From Leptobacterium sp964389205 (GTDB lineage Bacteria > Bacteroidota > Bacteroidia > Flavobacteriales > Flavobacteriaceae), in NCBI GenBank assembly GCA_964389205.1, contig CAYMDH010000007.1, forward strand, positions 1 to 64,000: a stretch of 64,000 nt of DNA, written 5' to 3'. The notes beneath the pieces are model-generated. The model had not been told where the DNA came from. It saw nothing but the letters and a program-made list of their open reading frames with translations, and did not search any database. Each line of letters opens with the position of its first letter. The stretch's first letter is position 1. Both the position numbers and the translations under genes were made by a program. Positions 33,730 to 42,911 of the stretch are shown piece by piece.

Positions 33730-36345
33730 ATGTTTAGAGGATATTTTAGTATGCTGTTATTATTTATTTGTTGTAATTATTCATTAACAGCCCAAGAGAC
33801 AACAAACTTTGATAAAGGAAAAAAATATATCTTAGGAGGATTAGAAGTCACAGGTATAAAAAGTTACAATGAACAAACAGTGGTTACTTATACTGGTTTG
33901 AGAGTTGGACAGCCTATAACACTACCGGGAGAAGAGATTAGCAAAATATTAAAAAAATTATGGGACTTAGAGCTCTTTAGTGATGTAAACTTTTATATCA
34001 CAGGTTTTAAAGGTGAAGAGGTTTTTTTAGAGCTTAATATTCAGGAAGTCCCTACGTTATCTGAAATAAAAGTAACGGGTATTAAAACAAAAAAAGCAGA
34101 ATCTATTCTTACCGATACTGATTTAAAAAGAGGAAAGAAATTAACAGAAAGCTTTTTAACAAATACTAAAAATTTCATTGTAAACAAATACAAAAAACAA
34201 GGGTATCTAAATACTAAAGTTAATTTGGTAACTGCTTTAGACACTGCTCAAACGAATTCTTTAAAGCTTTTAGTAAATATAGATAGAGGAGATAAAATAA
34301 AAGTAAAAAACATTACTTTTAATGGTAATGAGCAACTCAAGGGTAAAAAGCTTCGCAAAGCTATGAGAAATACCAAAAAGAAGTTTATTCCTCGTTTTTG
34401 GAAAAAATCTAAGTTTATTGATGCAGACTACAGAGAAGATCTTGCAAACATTATAGATAAGTACAAAGAGAGAGGATATAGAGATGCGAGGATTACTTCT
34501 GACACTGTTGTAAAAAATAATAAAGGAAAAACTATAGATATTAATATATCTATAGAAGAAGGAAATAAGTATTATTTTGGAGATATAGATTTTGTTGGAA
34601 ATACAGCATATTCTGATCAGTTTTTAAGCACTCTTTTAGGAATCCAAGAAGGAGATACTTATAATGGCGTTCTTTTTGGAAAACGTATAGCAGATAATAC
34701 AAGGCCAGATGGCCAAGATATTACAAACCTGTATCAAAACAATGGGTATCTATTTTCAAGAATTAATAGTGTAGAAGTATCTGCAGTAAATGATACTATT
34801 GATTTTGAAGTTAGAATTATAGAAGGAAAACCAGCAACTATAAACCATGTAAGTGTTAAGGGTAATGATAAAACAAATGATCATGTTATTTATAGATCCA
34901 TAAGGGTTAGACCTGGTCAATTATATAGTAAAGATAATGTGATTAGAACGATTAGAGAGTTAGGTCAACTAGGGTTTTTTGATCCAGAAGCCATTACTCC
35001 AGATATTCAAAATCCACAACCTGAAGCGGGAACTGTAGATATTGAATATACAGTTGCAGAAAAAGGATCTAGTCAGATAGAATTACAAGGTGGTTTTGGA
35101 GGTGGAGGTTTCATAGGAACATTAGGGCTCTCGTTTAGTAATTTTTCTATAAAAAACATATTTAAAAAAGAAGCATATAAGCCAGTTCCTACAGGAGATG
35201 GTCAGCGATTATCACTTCGTTTGCAAGCAAGTAGAACTTTTCAAACCTATAGTTTTTCATTTACAGAGCCATGGTTAGGAGGTAAAAAACCAGTACAATT
35301 TACTGCATCCCTATCTAGAACAACTCAATTTAGATTTGACCCCTTTACCAGAGATGTGGATAGAGATCAACGTTTTATTATTTCTGGAATTACTCTTGGA
35401 TTGGCAAAGAGATTGCAAATTCCAGATAACTTTTTTACGTTATCTCATTCATTATCATTCCAGAATTTTGATTTAAGGAATTTTAATAGTGGTTTATTTA
35501 CATTTGGAGATGGTTTTTCTAATAACTTGTCATATACTATTGGTTTAAGTAGGAGAGAATTGAGTAGAAACCCAATTTATCCAACTTGGGGATCAGAATT
35601 TAATTTAAGCGCTAGGGTTACTTTTCCATATTCATTATTTAATGGAATTGATTTTGGAGATCTGGAAAATCAACCAGAATTTCAATTACAAGATGCGCAA
35701 GGAAGAATTATTGATATTAATGGAAGACCTGTATCAGAATCTGGTTTAGATCCAGTTCCAGATGTAGCTGCAATTGATCAAGAACGTTTTAATTTGTTAG
35801 AATTTTATAAGATAAAATTTGATGGTAAATGGTATACGACAATTTGGGATAAATTAGTATTACAAACTGCCGGAGAGTTTGGTTTCTTAGGAGCATATAA
35901 TGAAGATAGAGGTGTGATTCCTTTTGAAAGATTCTTTTTAGGAGGTGATGGTTTAGGAAATTTCACGCTAGATGGAAGAGAAAATATAGCACTTAGAGGA
36001 TATCCAAATCAATCTATTACAACGATTAATGATGAGACTGGTCAACTCAATCAAGATGGGCAAGCTATCTATAATAAATTCTCGTTAGAACTTAGATACC
36101 CTCTTACATTAAAGCCTGCTGCTTCTATATATGGTTTAGCATTTTTAGAAGGAGGAGCTGCTTTTGACAATTTTAGAGATTTTAATCCGTTTAACTTAAA
36201 TCGATCAGCTGGATTTGGAATTAGAATCTTCTTACCGGCTTTTGGATTGCTAGGAATTGATTTTGGTTATGGATTTGATTCTCTTCCAGGTCAAACAGGA
36301 CCTAATGGTTGGGAGACACATTTTATAATAGGACAGCAATTTTAA
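33730..36345 (+). CDS. bamA: outer membrane assembly factor BamA
   Basis: 871 residues from the ATG at 33730, which opens with a signal peptide (MFRGYFSMLLLFICCNYSLTAQ-type, cut after about 22); an earlier ATG at 33694 would overlap uppS. Five POTRA repeats precede a 16-strand Omp85 barrel. The glycine-rich start of the barrel (GGFGGGGFIGTLGLSFSN), the loop-6-like FFLGGDGLGNFTLDGRENIALRGY and a C-terminal aromatic residue (QQF) are typical. It inserts barrels into the outer membrane. Confidence 0.95.
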   Translation: MFRGYFSMLLLFICCNYSLTAQETTNFDKGKKYILGGLEVTGIKSYNEQTVVTYTGLRVGQPITLPGEEISKILKKLWDLELFSDVNFYITGFKGEEVFLELNIQEVPTLSEIKVTGIKTKKAESILTDTDLKRGKKLTESFLTNTKNFIVNKYKKQGYLNTKVNLVTALDTAQTNSLKLLVNIDRGDKIKVKNITFNGNEQLKGKKLRKAMRNTKKKFIPRFWKKSKFIDADYREDLANIIDKYKERGYRDARITSDTVVKNNKGKTIDINISIEEGNKYYFGDIDFVGNTAYSDQFLSTLLGIQEGDTYNGVLFGKRIADNTRPDGQDITNLYQNNGYLFSRINSVEVSAVNDTIDFEVRIIEGKPATINHVSVKGNDKTNDHVIYRSIRVRPGQLYSKDNVIRTIRELGQLGFFDPEAITPDIQNPQPEAGTVDIEYTVAEKGSSQIELQGGFGGGGFIGTLGLSFSNFSIKNIFKKEAYKPVPTGDGQRLSLRLQASRTFQTYSFSFTEPWLGGKKPVQFTASLSRTTQFRFDPFTRDVDRDQRFIISGITLGLAKRLQIPDNFFTLSHSLSFQNFDLRNFNSGLFTFGDGFSNNLSYTIGLSRRELSRNPIYPTWGSEFNLSARVTFPYSLFNGIDFGDLENQPEFQLQDAQGRIIDINGRPVSESGLDPVPDVAAIDQERFNLLEFYKIKFDGKWYTTIWDKLVLQTAGEFGFLGAYNEDRGVIPFERFFLGGDGLGNFTLDGRENIALRGYPNQSITTINDETGQLNQDGQAIYNKFSLELRYPLTLKPAASIYGLAFLEGGAAFDNFRDFNPFNLNRSAGFGIRIFLPAFGLLGIDFGYGFDSLPGQTGPNGWETHFIIGQQF

Positions 36346-36384
36346 TTTTTGGCACGATATTTTCTTTATAAAAAATAACAGCTT

Positions 36385-37197
36385 ATGAAAACTAAAGTTT
36401 TTTTATTGTTGAGCTTTGTGGCAATATCTTTGCAAGCACAACGTGGAGTTAGAATTGGTTACATTGACATGGAGTATATCTTAGAAAATGTAGTAGAATA
36501 TCAAGATGCTAATGCCCAGTTGAACTCTAAAGTGCAAAAATGGAAAATTGAAATAGAGCAGAAGAAGAGTAAGGTTGAGCAAATGAAGAAAGATTTAAAT
36601 GCAGAAAAAGTATTACTGACAAAAGAATTGATTGAAGAAAAAGAAGAAGATATTCAAATTTTAGAAAAAGAAGTATTAGAATATCAACAAGATCGTTTTG
36701 GACCCGAAGGAGATTTAGTAATACAAAGACGTTTATTAGTACAGCCAATTCAAGATCAGGTGTTTAATGTAGTTCAGGAAATTGCAGGAAATAGGAAATA
36801 TGATTTTATTTTTGATAAATCTGCAGATGTAGTTATGTTGTATTCCGATAAAAAATACGATATTAGCGACCAAGTTTTAAAACGTATAGACGTTACAAGA
36901 AAAAAAGAGGTTAGAAAAGCAAGAAATAAGAAAAATGAAAAGGAGAAGTTTGATGCTACTCCTAATCCTGAAGTAGAAGCTAGAAAGAAATCTGCTGAAG
37001 AGAAAAGAACGAAAAGAGAACAAGATTTAGAAGCTAGAAGAAAAGCTAAATTAGAGCAAAGAGAAGCGCTAAAAAAAGCATATGACGAAAGAAGAAAAAA
37101 GTTGCTAGCAGATAGGGAAGCAAAGAAAAAGGCAACCTTAGAAGCTAAAGAAAAAAAGAAAAAAGAGAACGAAAAGAGAAAAAATAACGAAAATTAA
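36385..37197 (+). CDS. OmpH/Skp family periplasmic chaperone, long form
   Basis: 270 residues with a signal peptide (MKTKVFLLLSFVAISLQAQ). Residues about 20-165 are a Skp-like domain with two long coiled-coil arms that hold unfolded outer-membrane proteins. From about 170 to the end runs a Lys/Glu/Arg-rich helical tail not found in classical Skp (about 160 residues). Placed directly after bamA and followed by a second, standard-length OmpH gene. Confidence 0.9.
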   Translation: MKTKVFLLLSFVAISLQAQRGVRIGYIDMEYILENVVEYQDANAQLNSKVQKWKIEIEQKKSKVEQMKKDLNAEKVLLTKELIEEKEEDIQILEKEVLEYQQDRFGPEGDLVIQRRLLVQPIQDQVFNVVQEIAGNRKYDFIFDKSADVVMLYSDKKYDISDQVLKRIDVTRKKEVRKARNKKNEKEKFDATPNPEVEARKKSAEEKRTKREQDLEARRKAKLEQREALKKAYDERRKKLLADREAKKKATLEAKEKKKKENEKRKNNEN

Positions 37198-37251
37198 TAT
37201 TGACAATAATTTAATTACACATAAACATAAATAATTATTATTCTTTACATC

Positions 37252-37761
37252 ATGAAACAGATTAAAACGTTTTTAATTGCTTTTGCATTAGTTGTTGGAG
37301 CTACCAGTTATGTTAACGGACAAAGCAGTGTTGCGCATATAAACGTTCAACAATTAGTAAACGATATGCCAGAGACGAAAGCAGCTCAGGCTGAGCTTAA
37401 AAAATTAGAACAAACATTAAGAGCAGACCTTGAAGGTGCTTCTAAAGAGTATCAAAATAAGGTATTGCAATATAAAAATGAAGTTCAGTCAAAAACAGAC
37501 GAAGAAAATCAAAAGAGAGCTCAAGAAGTACAACAATTAGAAGTGAACTTCCGTCAAGCAGAACAAGCAGCTGGGCAAGAGTTACAAAAAAAGCAAGTTG
37601 AGTTATTAGAACCAATTTTTAATAAAGCAAGAGAAGCTATACAAAAAGTAGCAAAAGCTAAAGGAATTCAATATGTACTAGACACTACACAAGGTGGTGG
37701 TGTTGTAGTTCACGACGGTAAGGATCTAATGGCAGATGTTAAAAAAGAGCTAGGTTTCTAG
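37252..37761 (+). CDS. OmpH/Skp family periplasmic chaperone
   Basis: 169 residues, normal Skp length. Signal peptide MKQIKTFLIAFALVVGATSYVNG-type, then VAHINVQQLVNDMPETKAA, two coiled-coil arms and the C-terminal strand YVLDTTQGGGVVVHDG. Together with the upstream long paralogue it serves BamA-dependent outer-membrane assembly. A terminator follows. Confidence 0.93.
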   Translation: MKQIKTFLIAFALVVGATSYVNGQSSVAHINVQQLVNDMPETKAAQAELKKLEQTLRADLEGASKEYQNKVLQYKNEVQSKTDEENQKRAQEVQQLEVNFRQAEQAAGQELQKKQVELLEPIFNKAREAIQKVAKAKGIQYVLDTTQGGGVVVHDGKDLMADVKKELGF

Positions 37762-37788
37762 TCTAAAAACGAAATAGAATTTATTTTT

Positions 37789-37818
37789 AAAAAACCACCT
37801 AAAAGGTGGTTTTTTTAT
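37789..37818 (+). terminator. intrinsic terminator after ompH
   Basis: Stem AAAACCACCT / AGGTGGTTTT with a 3-base loop and a T-run. It closes the uppS-bamA-ompH operon, so the peptide gene at 37852 has its own promoter. Confidence 0.88.
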
Positions 37819-37851
37819 TACCTTTAAAAAAGAACTTAAAAAATTATAAAG

Positions 37852-37980
37852 ATGAAATTAAAAGAACTTAAAAAGTACAGAATAAAAAACCTGTACGAAA
37901 TACTAGGAGGTACTGGTACTTTAACTGGAGGTAACCCAGCAAGAGGTGCTAATGATCCCAATGCTGGAGTGGCTAATTAA
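37852..37980 (+). CDS. small cysteine-free double-glycine leader peptide
   Basis: A 42-residue peptide. Residues 1-20 form a basic leader (MKLKELKKYRIKNLYEILGG) ending in GG with I at -4 and L at -7, as expected for a C39 substrate. The 22-residue remainder (TGTLTGGNPARGANDPNAGV plus two residues) has no cysteine, three threonines near its start, and a polar Gly/Asn/Pro composition. It sits 165 bases before the C39 exporter gene, behind its own terminator-like hairpin. It could be the exporter's dedicated substrate, a signal peptide or a decoy; no family is recognised. Confidence 0.65.
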   Translation: MKLKELKKYRIKNLYEILGGTGTLTGGNPARGANDPNAGVAN

Positions 37981-38010
37981 AGAAAGCTGATATAATAAGA
38001 AATAAAGTAT

Positions 38011-38038
38011 AAAAATCACTTTTTAGGTGGTTTTTTTT
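38011..38038 (+). terminator. weak hairpin after small GG peptide
   Basis: AAATCAC pairs with GTGGTTT-like sequence (one G-T pair) around a 7-base loop and is followed by eight T. It may cut down read-through from the peptide gene into the exporter gene. Confidence 0.5.
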
Positions 38039-38145
38039 ATGTTTAAAAATTTAATTCATAAAGAAAGAGTTAATCTATAATTAATATTGTTATTTCTGCT
38101 AGGGAATTAAAATAATTATAATATTTTTATAGCCAAATTAAACGA

Positions 38146-40350
38146 ATGAAATTAAGAAAGTTCCCATTTTATAAACAACTAGACCAAATGGATTGTGGTC
38201 CAACTTGCCTTAGAATGGTAACTAAGCATCATGGAAAATCTGTTCCGATAGATGCGCTTAGAAGAAAGGCAAATATTACAAGAGAAGGAGTTTCCTTAGG
38301 AGGCATAGCAGAGGCGGCTGAAGATATAGGGTATCACACTCTGGCTGTAAGTGTAGATTTTAAAACTTTGGCCGAAGAAGTTCCGTTTCCTTGTATTGCA
38401 CACTGGAGACAACGTCATTTTGTTGTTGTTCATGATATAAAAAAGGATACTATATATGTTGCAGATCCTGCGCATGGATTAGTTAAGTACAGCAAGGAAG
38501 ATTTTATTAAAGGATGGATAGGTAAAAATGCAGATCCAGATAGTTCAGAAGGCTATTTATTGTTATTAGAACCTACGCCAGAGTTCTATGATATGGATCT
38601 TGGAGAAAAGAAAGAATATGGCTTCAAGTTTTTATTTCGCTATTTTAAACCCTACAAAGCATATATAATACAACTTATTGTAGGATTAATTGTAGGTAGT
38701 TTACTTCAATTAATCTTTCCTTTTTTAACACAAGCTGTTGTAGATTACGGTATTAATTATCAGAATATTAATTTTGTATACCTGATTCTTGTAGCTCAAT
38801 TAACATTGTTTATTTCTCAAACAACTGTAGAACTAATCAGAGGATGGATTCTATTACATATGACCAGTAGAATTAATATCAATTTAATTTCAGACTTTCT
38901 TATAAAATTAATGCGATTGCCTATTGCCTTTTTTGATTCAAAAAATACAGGGGATATCATACAACGTATCTATGATCATAATAGGATACAAAGTTTTCTT
39001 TCTTCTACAACCTTAAATACGCTATTCTCGGCATTTAATTTTGTTATTTTTGGAGCAGTATTGGCCTATTATAACCTCACTATTTTTACATTATTTCTCG
39101 TTGGTTCTCTAATGTATATTGGATGGACATTACTATTCCTGAAAAAACGAGCAGAACTTGATTATAAAAGATTTGATCAATCATCTGATAATCAAAGTAG
39201 TTTGTATCAATTAATCTCAGGAATGCAAGAGATCAAATTAAATGGATCTGAACGTCGTCGTCGTTGGGAATGGGAGGCTATTCAAGTTCGGTTATTTAAA
39301 ATATCTATAAAAGGATTAGCATTATCGCAAACCCAAAATACAGGAGGGCAATTTTTAAATGAACTTAAAAACATATTGATCACTTTTATCGCGGCCAAAT
39401 CTGTGATAGATGGAAGCTTAACTCTGGGGGAGATGTTATCCATACAATATATTATTGGGCAGCTAAACTTACCTATAAATAACTTTATTTCGTTTATTCA
39501 AACAGGACAAGATGCTAAAATAAGTTTAGAGCGTTTGGCAGAGATTCATTTAAAAGATGATGAAGAAGATAGATCAGAAGATTTTATAAAAGAATTACCA
39601 CAAGATAAATCTATAAAATTAAAAGACTTTAGTTTTAGATATGGAGGGTTATCATCTCCATGGGTATTAGAAAATATAGATGTAGAAATACCAGAAGGAA
39701 AAGTAACAGCTATAGTAGGAGCTAGTGGTAGTGGTAAAACAACTTTAATTAAGTTATTATTAAAATTCTATGAACCTACAGAAGGCACTATTACTATTGG
39801 GAATACAAAACTTAATAATATAAGTACTAACACTTGGCGTAAAGCTTGTGGATCTGTAATGCAGGATGGATTTTTATTTGGAGATACTATATCGAGAAAT
39901 ATTACAGAATCAGATTCTGAAGGAATTATAGATAAAGAACGATTAGTACATGCAGTTAAAGTAGCCAATTTAGAAGAGTTCGTAGATGAATTGCCTTCTG
40001 GTTACAATACTAAAATTGGGAGTAGTGGTGTAAATATAAGTGGAGGACAAAAGCAGCGTGTTTTTATAGCCAGATCTGTTTATAAAGATCCTAAATATAT
40101 CTTTTTTGACGAAGCAACAAGTGCACTAGATGCTAATAATGAAAAGGTAATTATGGAAAACTTGCAAGAGTTTTACAAGGGAAAAACAGTTGTAGTAGTA
40201 GCTCATCGATTGAGTACCGTAAAAAATGCAGATCAAATTATAGTTTTAGACAAAGGAAAAATTATTGAACTAGGAAATCATAAAGAATTGACTGATAAGC
40301 GAGGTGCTTATTATACGCTAGTTAAAAATCAGTTAGAATTAGGAAATTAA
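38146..40350 (+). CDS. peptidase-containing ABC exporter (C39, bacteriocin/lanthipeptide type)
   Basis: 734 residues in three parts. Residues 1 to about 145 are a C39 peptidase with catalytic C17 (DQMDCGPTCLRMV), histidine in RQRHFVVVHD and aspartate in ADPAHG. Then about six membrane segments, and an ATPase with Walker A GASGSGKTTL, signature SGGQKQR and Walker B YIFFDEATSALD. Such proteins cut leaders after GG and export the core. It is followed with no gap by its HlyD-type adaptor. Likely substrates are the GG peptides at 37852 and 41719-42752, and possibly the distant array at 8-12 kb. Confidence 0.95.
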   Translation: MKLRKFPFYKQLDQMDCGPTCLRMVTKHHGKSVPIDALRRKANITREGVSLGGIAEAAEDIGYHTLAVSVDFKTLAEEVPFPCIAHWRQRHFVVVHDIKKDTIYVADPAHGLVKYSKEDFIKGWIGKNADPDSSEGYLLLLEPTPEFYDMDLGEKKEYGFKFLFRYFKPYKAYIIQLIVGLIVGSLLQLIFPFLTQAVVDYGINYQNINFVYLILVAQLTLFISQTTVELIRGWILLHMTSRININLISDFLIKLMRLPIAFFDSKNTGDIIQRIYDHNRIQSFLSSTTLNTLFSAFNFVIFGAVLAYYNLTIFTLFLVGSLMYIGWTLLFLKKRAELDYKRFDQSSDNQSSLYQLISGMQEIKLNGSERRRRWEWEAIQVRLFKISIKGLALSQTQNTGGQFLNELKNILITFIAAKSVIDGSLTLGEMLSIQYIIGQLNLPINNFISFIQTGQDAKISLERLAEIHLKDDEEDRSEDFIKELPQDKSIKLKDFSFRYGGLSSPWVLENIDVEIPEGKVTAIVGASGSGKTTLIKLLLKFYEPTEGTITIGNTKLNNISTNTWRKACGSVMQDGFLFGDTISRNITESDSEGIIDKERLVHAVKVANLEEFVDELPSGYNTKIGSSGVNISGGQKQRVFIARSVYKDPKYIFFDEATSALDANNEKVIMENLQEFYKGKTVVVVAHRLSTVKNADQIIVLDKGKIIELGNHKELTDKRGAYYTLVKNQLELGN

Positions 40351-41676
40351 ATGGCTGAGGAAGAAGAAGATAAAAAAAGAAAAATCGACGAAATAGATGA
40401 GCGCTCCGACCAGGTAAAAGAAATTTTGGGGAAAGCTCCTAATTGGGTAATTAGATGGGGAATTACAGTAATATTCATTATTGTGATTTTATTGGTTATT
40501 GGGGCAGCTTTAATTAGTTATAACGATATATTGCCATCAAGAGTAATCATTACTTCGCAAAATCCTCCAGTGTATTTAGATGCTAAGTCGTCAGGAAGAT
40601 TGACTAATATTTTTGTAGAACCTGATCAATTAGTAAAAGAAGGTAAGGTGCTTGCCGAAATAGAAAATACAGCAAACTTTAATGATGTTTATATATTAAA
40701 AGATAGGATAAAAGATTTTTCTGCAGACATTTCTACTACGGACTCTTTGAATTTTGTTTTTCCTTCTTTTCTTGAATTGGGTACTATTCAATTAGATTAT
40801 TCAGCTTTTTTAACAGCCTATCAAACGTATATTATTTATACATCTCAAGAACCAGATAAAAAGGAAGCTAAAGGAATATTTAATCAGTTAAATACGCAAA
40901 GGGAACTGTTGAAAAAACAGCGGATACAATTAGCATATGCAAAAGAACAATTGGAAATAGCCGATTCTAACATAGTGCGGATGAGAAAGCTCAGAGATAG
41001 AGGTGTGCTTTCAACAGGTGAATTTGAAGTTGAACAAAATAATTATTTGAGTAGCAAGTCACAATATGAAAATTCTAAGAATGCTATTTCTAATACTTTG
41101 TTGTCAATTCAAAGTAACAGTAGTTCATTAACACGTACTGATATTCAGGGTGTACAATCTAGTAATAATAATCGTCAATCATTAGAGTTAGCATATCAAC
41201 GGTTAAAAAATGCAATCCTACAATGGGAGCAACAATTTATTTTAAAAAGCCCTATAGACGGAAAGGTTACTGTTTTTGATATAAGAGCAAAGAATCAAAG
41301 TGTCAATACTGGAGAAACACTGTTTACTATAGTGCCCAGTGATTATGAAAAACTAGTGGCAAAACTCAATGTGCCTATCCAAAACTCAGGAAAAGTAGAA
41401 GTAGGACAACGTGTTATTATAAAGTTAGATAATTATCCTAATCAAGAATGGGGAAGTTTAGAAGGGAAAATAGTTAGTATTTCTGATGTTCCTAAACGAG
41501 GAGAACAAATTGCTGAATACACAATTTATGTAGACATTATAGGAGGATTAACAACTAGCTATAAAAAAGAAATTGAGTTTAAACAAGAAATGCAAGGAAC
41601 AGCAGAAATTGTTTTAGAAGAGCTTACTATTTTAGAACGTGTTTTCTATCAATTGCGAAGTATTTTAGATGAATAA
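40351..41676 (+). CDS. HlyD family periplasmic adaptor of the C39 exporter
   Basis: 441-residue membrane fusion protein that begins right after the exporter stop codon. A charged cytoplasmic start is followed by one membrane segment (about residues 34-58), a lipoyl-like half (SGRLTNIFVEPDQLVKEG), a coiled-coil hairpin, the second lipoyl half (LKSPIDGKVTVFDI) and a beta-barrel domain. It would link the exporter to an outer-membrane TolC-type channel, which is not in this window. Confidence 0.93.
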   Translation: MAEEEEDKKRKIDEIDERSDQVKEILGKAPNWVIRWGITVIFIIVILLVIGAALISYNDILPSRVIITSQNPPVYLDAKSSGRLTNIFVEPDQLVKEGKVLAEIENTANFNDVYILKDRIKDFSADISTTDSLNFVFPSFLELGTIQLDYSAFLTAYQTYIIYTSQEPDKKEAKGIFNQLNTQRELLKKQRIQLAYAKEQLEIADSNIVRMRKLRDRGVLSTGEFEVEQNNYLSSKSQYENSKNAISNTLLSIQSNSSSLTRTDIQGVQSSNNNRQSLELAYQRLKNAILQWEQQFILKSPIDGKVTVFDIRAKNQSVNTGETLFTIVPSDYEKLVAKLNVPIQNSGKVEVGQRVIIKLDNYPNQEWGSLEGKIVSISDVPKRGEQIAEYTIYVDIIGGLTTSYKKEIEFKQEMQGTAEIVLEELTILERVFYQLRSILDE

Positions 41677-41710
41677 AAAAGAAAGTCAAAAATAATTCTG
41701 ACTTTCTTTG
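41677..41710. terminator. bidirectional terminator between exporter operon and precursor gene
   Basis: 11-bp perfect stem AAAGAAAGTCA (41678-41688) / TGACTTTCTTT (41699-41709). It separates the plus-strand exporter operon from the convergent minus-strand precursor gene at 41719. Confidence 0.85.
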
Positions 41711-41718
41711 ATCATATA

Positions 41719-41925
41719 CTAGCATTTATGAGTTACTCTACATGTACCGTTTAGAGAGCAAAAACAGCTAATATTGCTTCCATTTTGAGGATTAGCATCT
41801 TCTTCACAAATATCTACACTTTCTATAAGACCATCAACACCAGTTCCTCCTTGTATAGATTTCATTTTTAAATTTGCAATTTTACTTCTGTTTAATTTTA
41901 AGCTTTTTACATTCTTTTTTTTCAT
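41719..41925 (-). CDS. class I lanthipeptide-type precursor, LanA1
   Basis: 68-residue precursor. The 27-residue leader (MKKKNVKSLKLNRSKIANLK...QGG) follows the Bacteroidota pattern of spaced Leu/Ile and Lys, ending in GG. The core has five cysteines (40, 54, 56, 62, 68) and seven Ser/Thr, with SCFCSLNGTC near the end, suitable for several thioether rings. The same SCFC...GTC pattern recurs in the broken precursor at 42981. It is on the same strand as lanB/lanC. Confidence 0.85.
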   Translation of the reverse strand: MKKKNVKSLKLNRSKIANLKMKSIQGGTGVDGLIESVDICEEDANPQNGSNISCFCSLNGTCRVTHKC

Positions 41926-42186
41926 AATAAATAATTTTGATTATTAATAAATATTTATTCAAAGGATGATTAAAAAAATGAAGAATCCCAATTAAAAAGC
42001 TCTGGTTTCTTGAAATTAGAGTAATTTTTATGTAATTAAATTGCTTATTATCAACATATTAAAATAATAGATGTGTTAAATTAATGGGGCTGACATAAAA
42101 AACTAAAAATAAAGAGATTACTAATTTAGATATCCATAATTAAGTTAAAATCGGAGAAATAATATGCTATTATCTTTGATGAATAT
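41926..42186. other. intergenic, no gene supported
   Basis: A+T-rich spacer between LanA1 and the terminator of LanA2. No further precursor-like frame is seen on either strand. It should carry the LanA1 promoter. Confidence 0.5.
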
Positions 42187-42222
42187 AAAAAACCAGAGAA
42201 ACTTTAACCCTTCTCTGGCTTT
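42187..42222 (-). terminator. intrinsic terminator after LanA2
   Basis: Stem AACCAGAGAA / TTCTCTGG-type with about eight pairs; the T-run lies on the minus strand. It ends the LanA3-LanA2 transcript. Confidence 0.75.
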
Positions 42223-42240
42223 TTGAAATTTTATACTATT

Positions 42241-42489
42241 TTAACCACAAGGGACTAAACATGTAATAAAATTTTGAGTAGCAGTTGGATTACATCCATT
42301 GGTGCCAGGATTACATCCATTAGTATTACAACCACAAGCAGTAACATTACAACCATCTAATACTCCTGTGAAAATACATTGAGGGTTTGTAGAAGGGCCG
42401 CCGTTCCCTCCTGAAACTTTTCCAGTATTAAGACTAGAGATCATCTTTTTGTTAAATGTCAATTTGTTGTTTAATTTCTTTTTTTTCAT
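42241..42489 (-). CDS. class I lanthipeptide-type precursor, LanA2 with internal repeat
   Basis: 82-residue precursor from the ATG at 42489; a longer frame to 42603 exists, but only the shorter start gives the family leader (MKKKKLNNKLTFNKKMISSL...SGG, GG at 27-28). The core is 54 residues with eight cysteines and nine Ser/Thr, rich in Asn and Gly. A seven-residue unit NGCNPxT is repeated, matching a 14-base direct repeat in the DNA (42287-42300 and 42308-42321). It is the largest product of the locus. Confidence 0.83.
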   Translation of the reverse strand: MKKKKLNNKLTFNKKMISSLNTGKVSGGNGGPSTNPQCIFTGVLDGCNVTACGCNTNGCNPGTNGCNPTATQNFITCLVPCG

Positions 42490-42575
42490 AATTATAGATT
42501 TTAAATAGAAACTGAAAAGTATTTTGCAATACTTTTTTCTCAGCTCTTGATTAATAATAAGTGATTTGATTTTTT

Positions 42576-42752
42576 CTACCGATCTCCAGGGCATGGAGGG
42601 CAATCGGTAACTGTTACATTACACCAGCACGATCCGGCCAAGCCAGTGCACAATGCAGAGTTGTTTCCTGTTCCTCCTTTTAGCCTATTGTCGGTTAAGT
42701 TGGAGATTAACTTCTTGTTGAATCTCAAGCTTTTTAGATCTCTTTTTTTCAT
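42576..42752 (-). CDS. class I lanthipeptide-type precursor, LanA3
   Basis: 58-residue precursor from the ATG at 42752, chosen because the leader then starts MKKRDLKSLRFNKKLISNL and ends in GG at 26-27; an upstream ATG at 42782 adds ten unlikely residues. The core has five cysteines (35, 42, 44, 51, 54) and six Ser/Thr (SCWCNVTVTDCPPC). It lies 86 bases before LanA2 with no terminator between, so both are probably on one transcript. Confidence 0.83.
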   Translation of the reverse strand: MKKRDLKSLRFNKKLISNLTDNRLKGGTGNNSALCTGLAGSCWCNVTVTDCPPCPGDR

Positions 42753-42844
42753 GACTTTAAGTTTTAATAGATTTATAATCATAAAGTTAAGATGAAAATC
42801 TTTTTAAAATCAAAGTGTAGTTGTGTTCTTTGTAAGTGGTATTT

Positions 42845-42858
42845 TTTTTTGCTTAAAA
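42845..42858 (-). promoter_or_regulatory. shared upstream element of LanA3
   Basis: TTTTTTGCTTAAAA (plus-strand orientation) is found here and at 43242-43255, about 93 and 78 bases upstream of LanA3 and the broken precursor. It could be a promoter part or a LytTR-regulator site. Confidence 0.4.
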
Positions 42859-42911
42859 CGTTTTACAAATTAATACAATCGGAATTTTAATTATAGAAGT
42901 ATTATTCTTTT

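Noticed and set aside
42490..42603. Longer N-terminus for LanA2
   Set aside because: The 38 extra residues show no leader pattern and run through the end of LanA3; starting at 42489 gives the common precursor leader.
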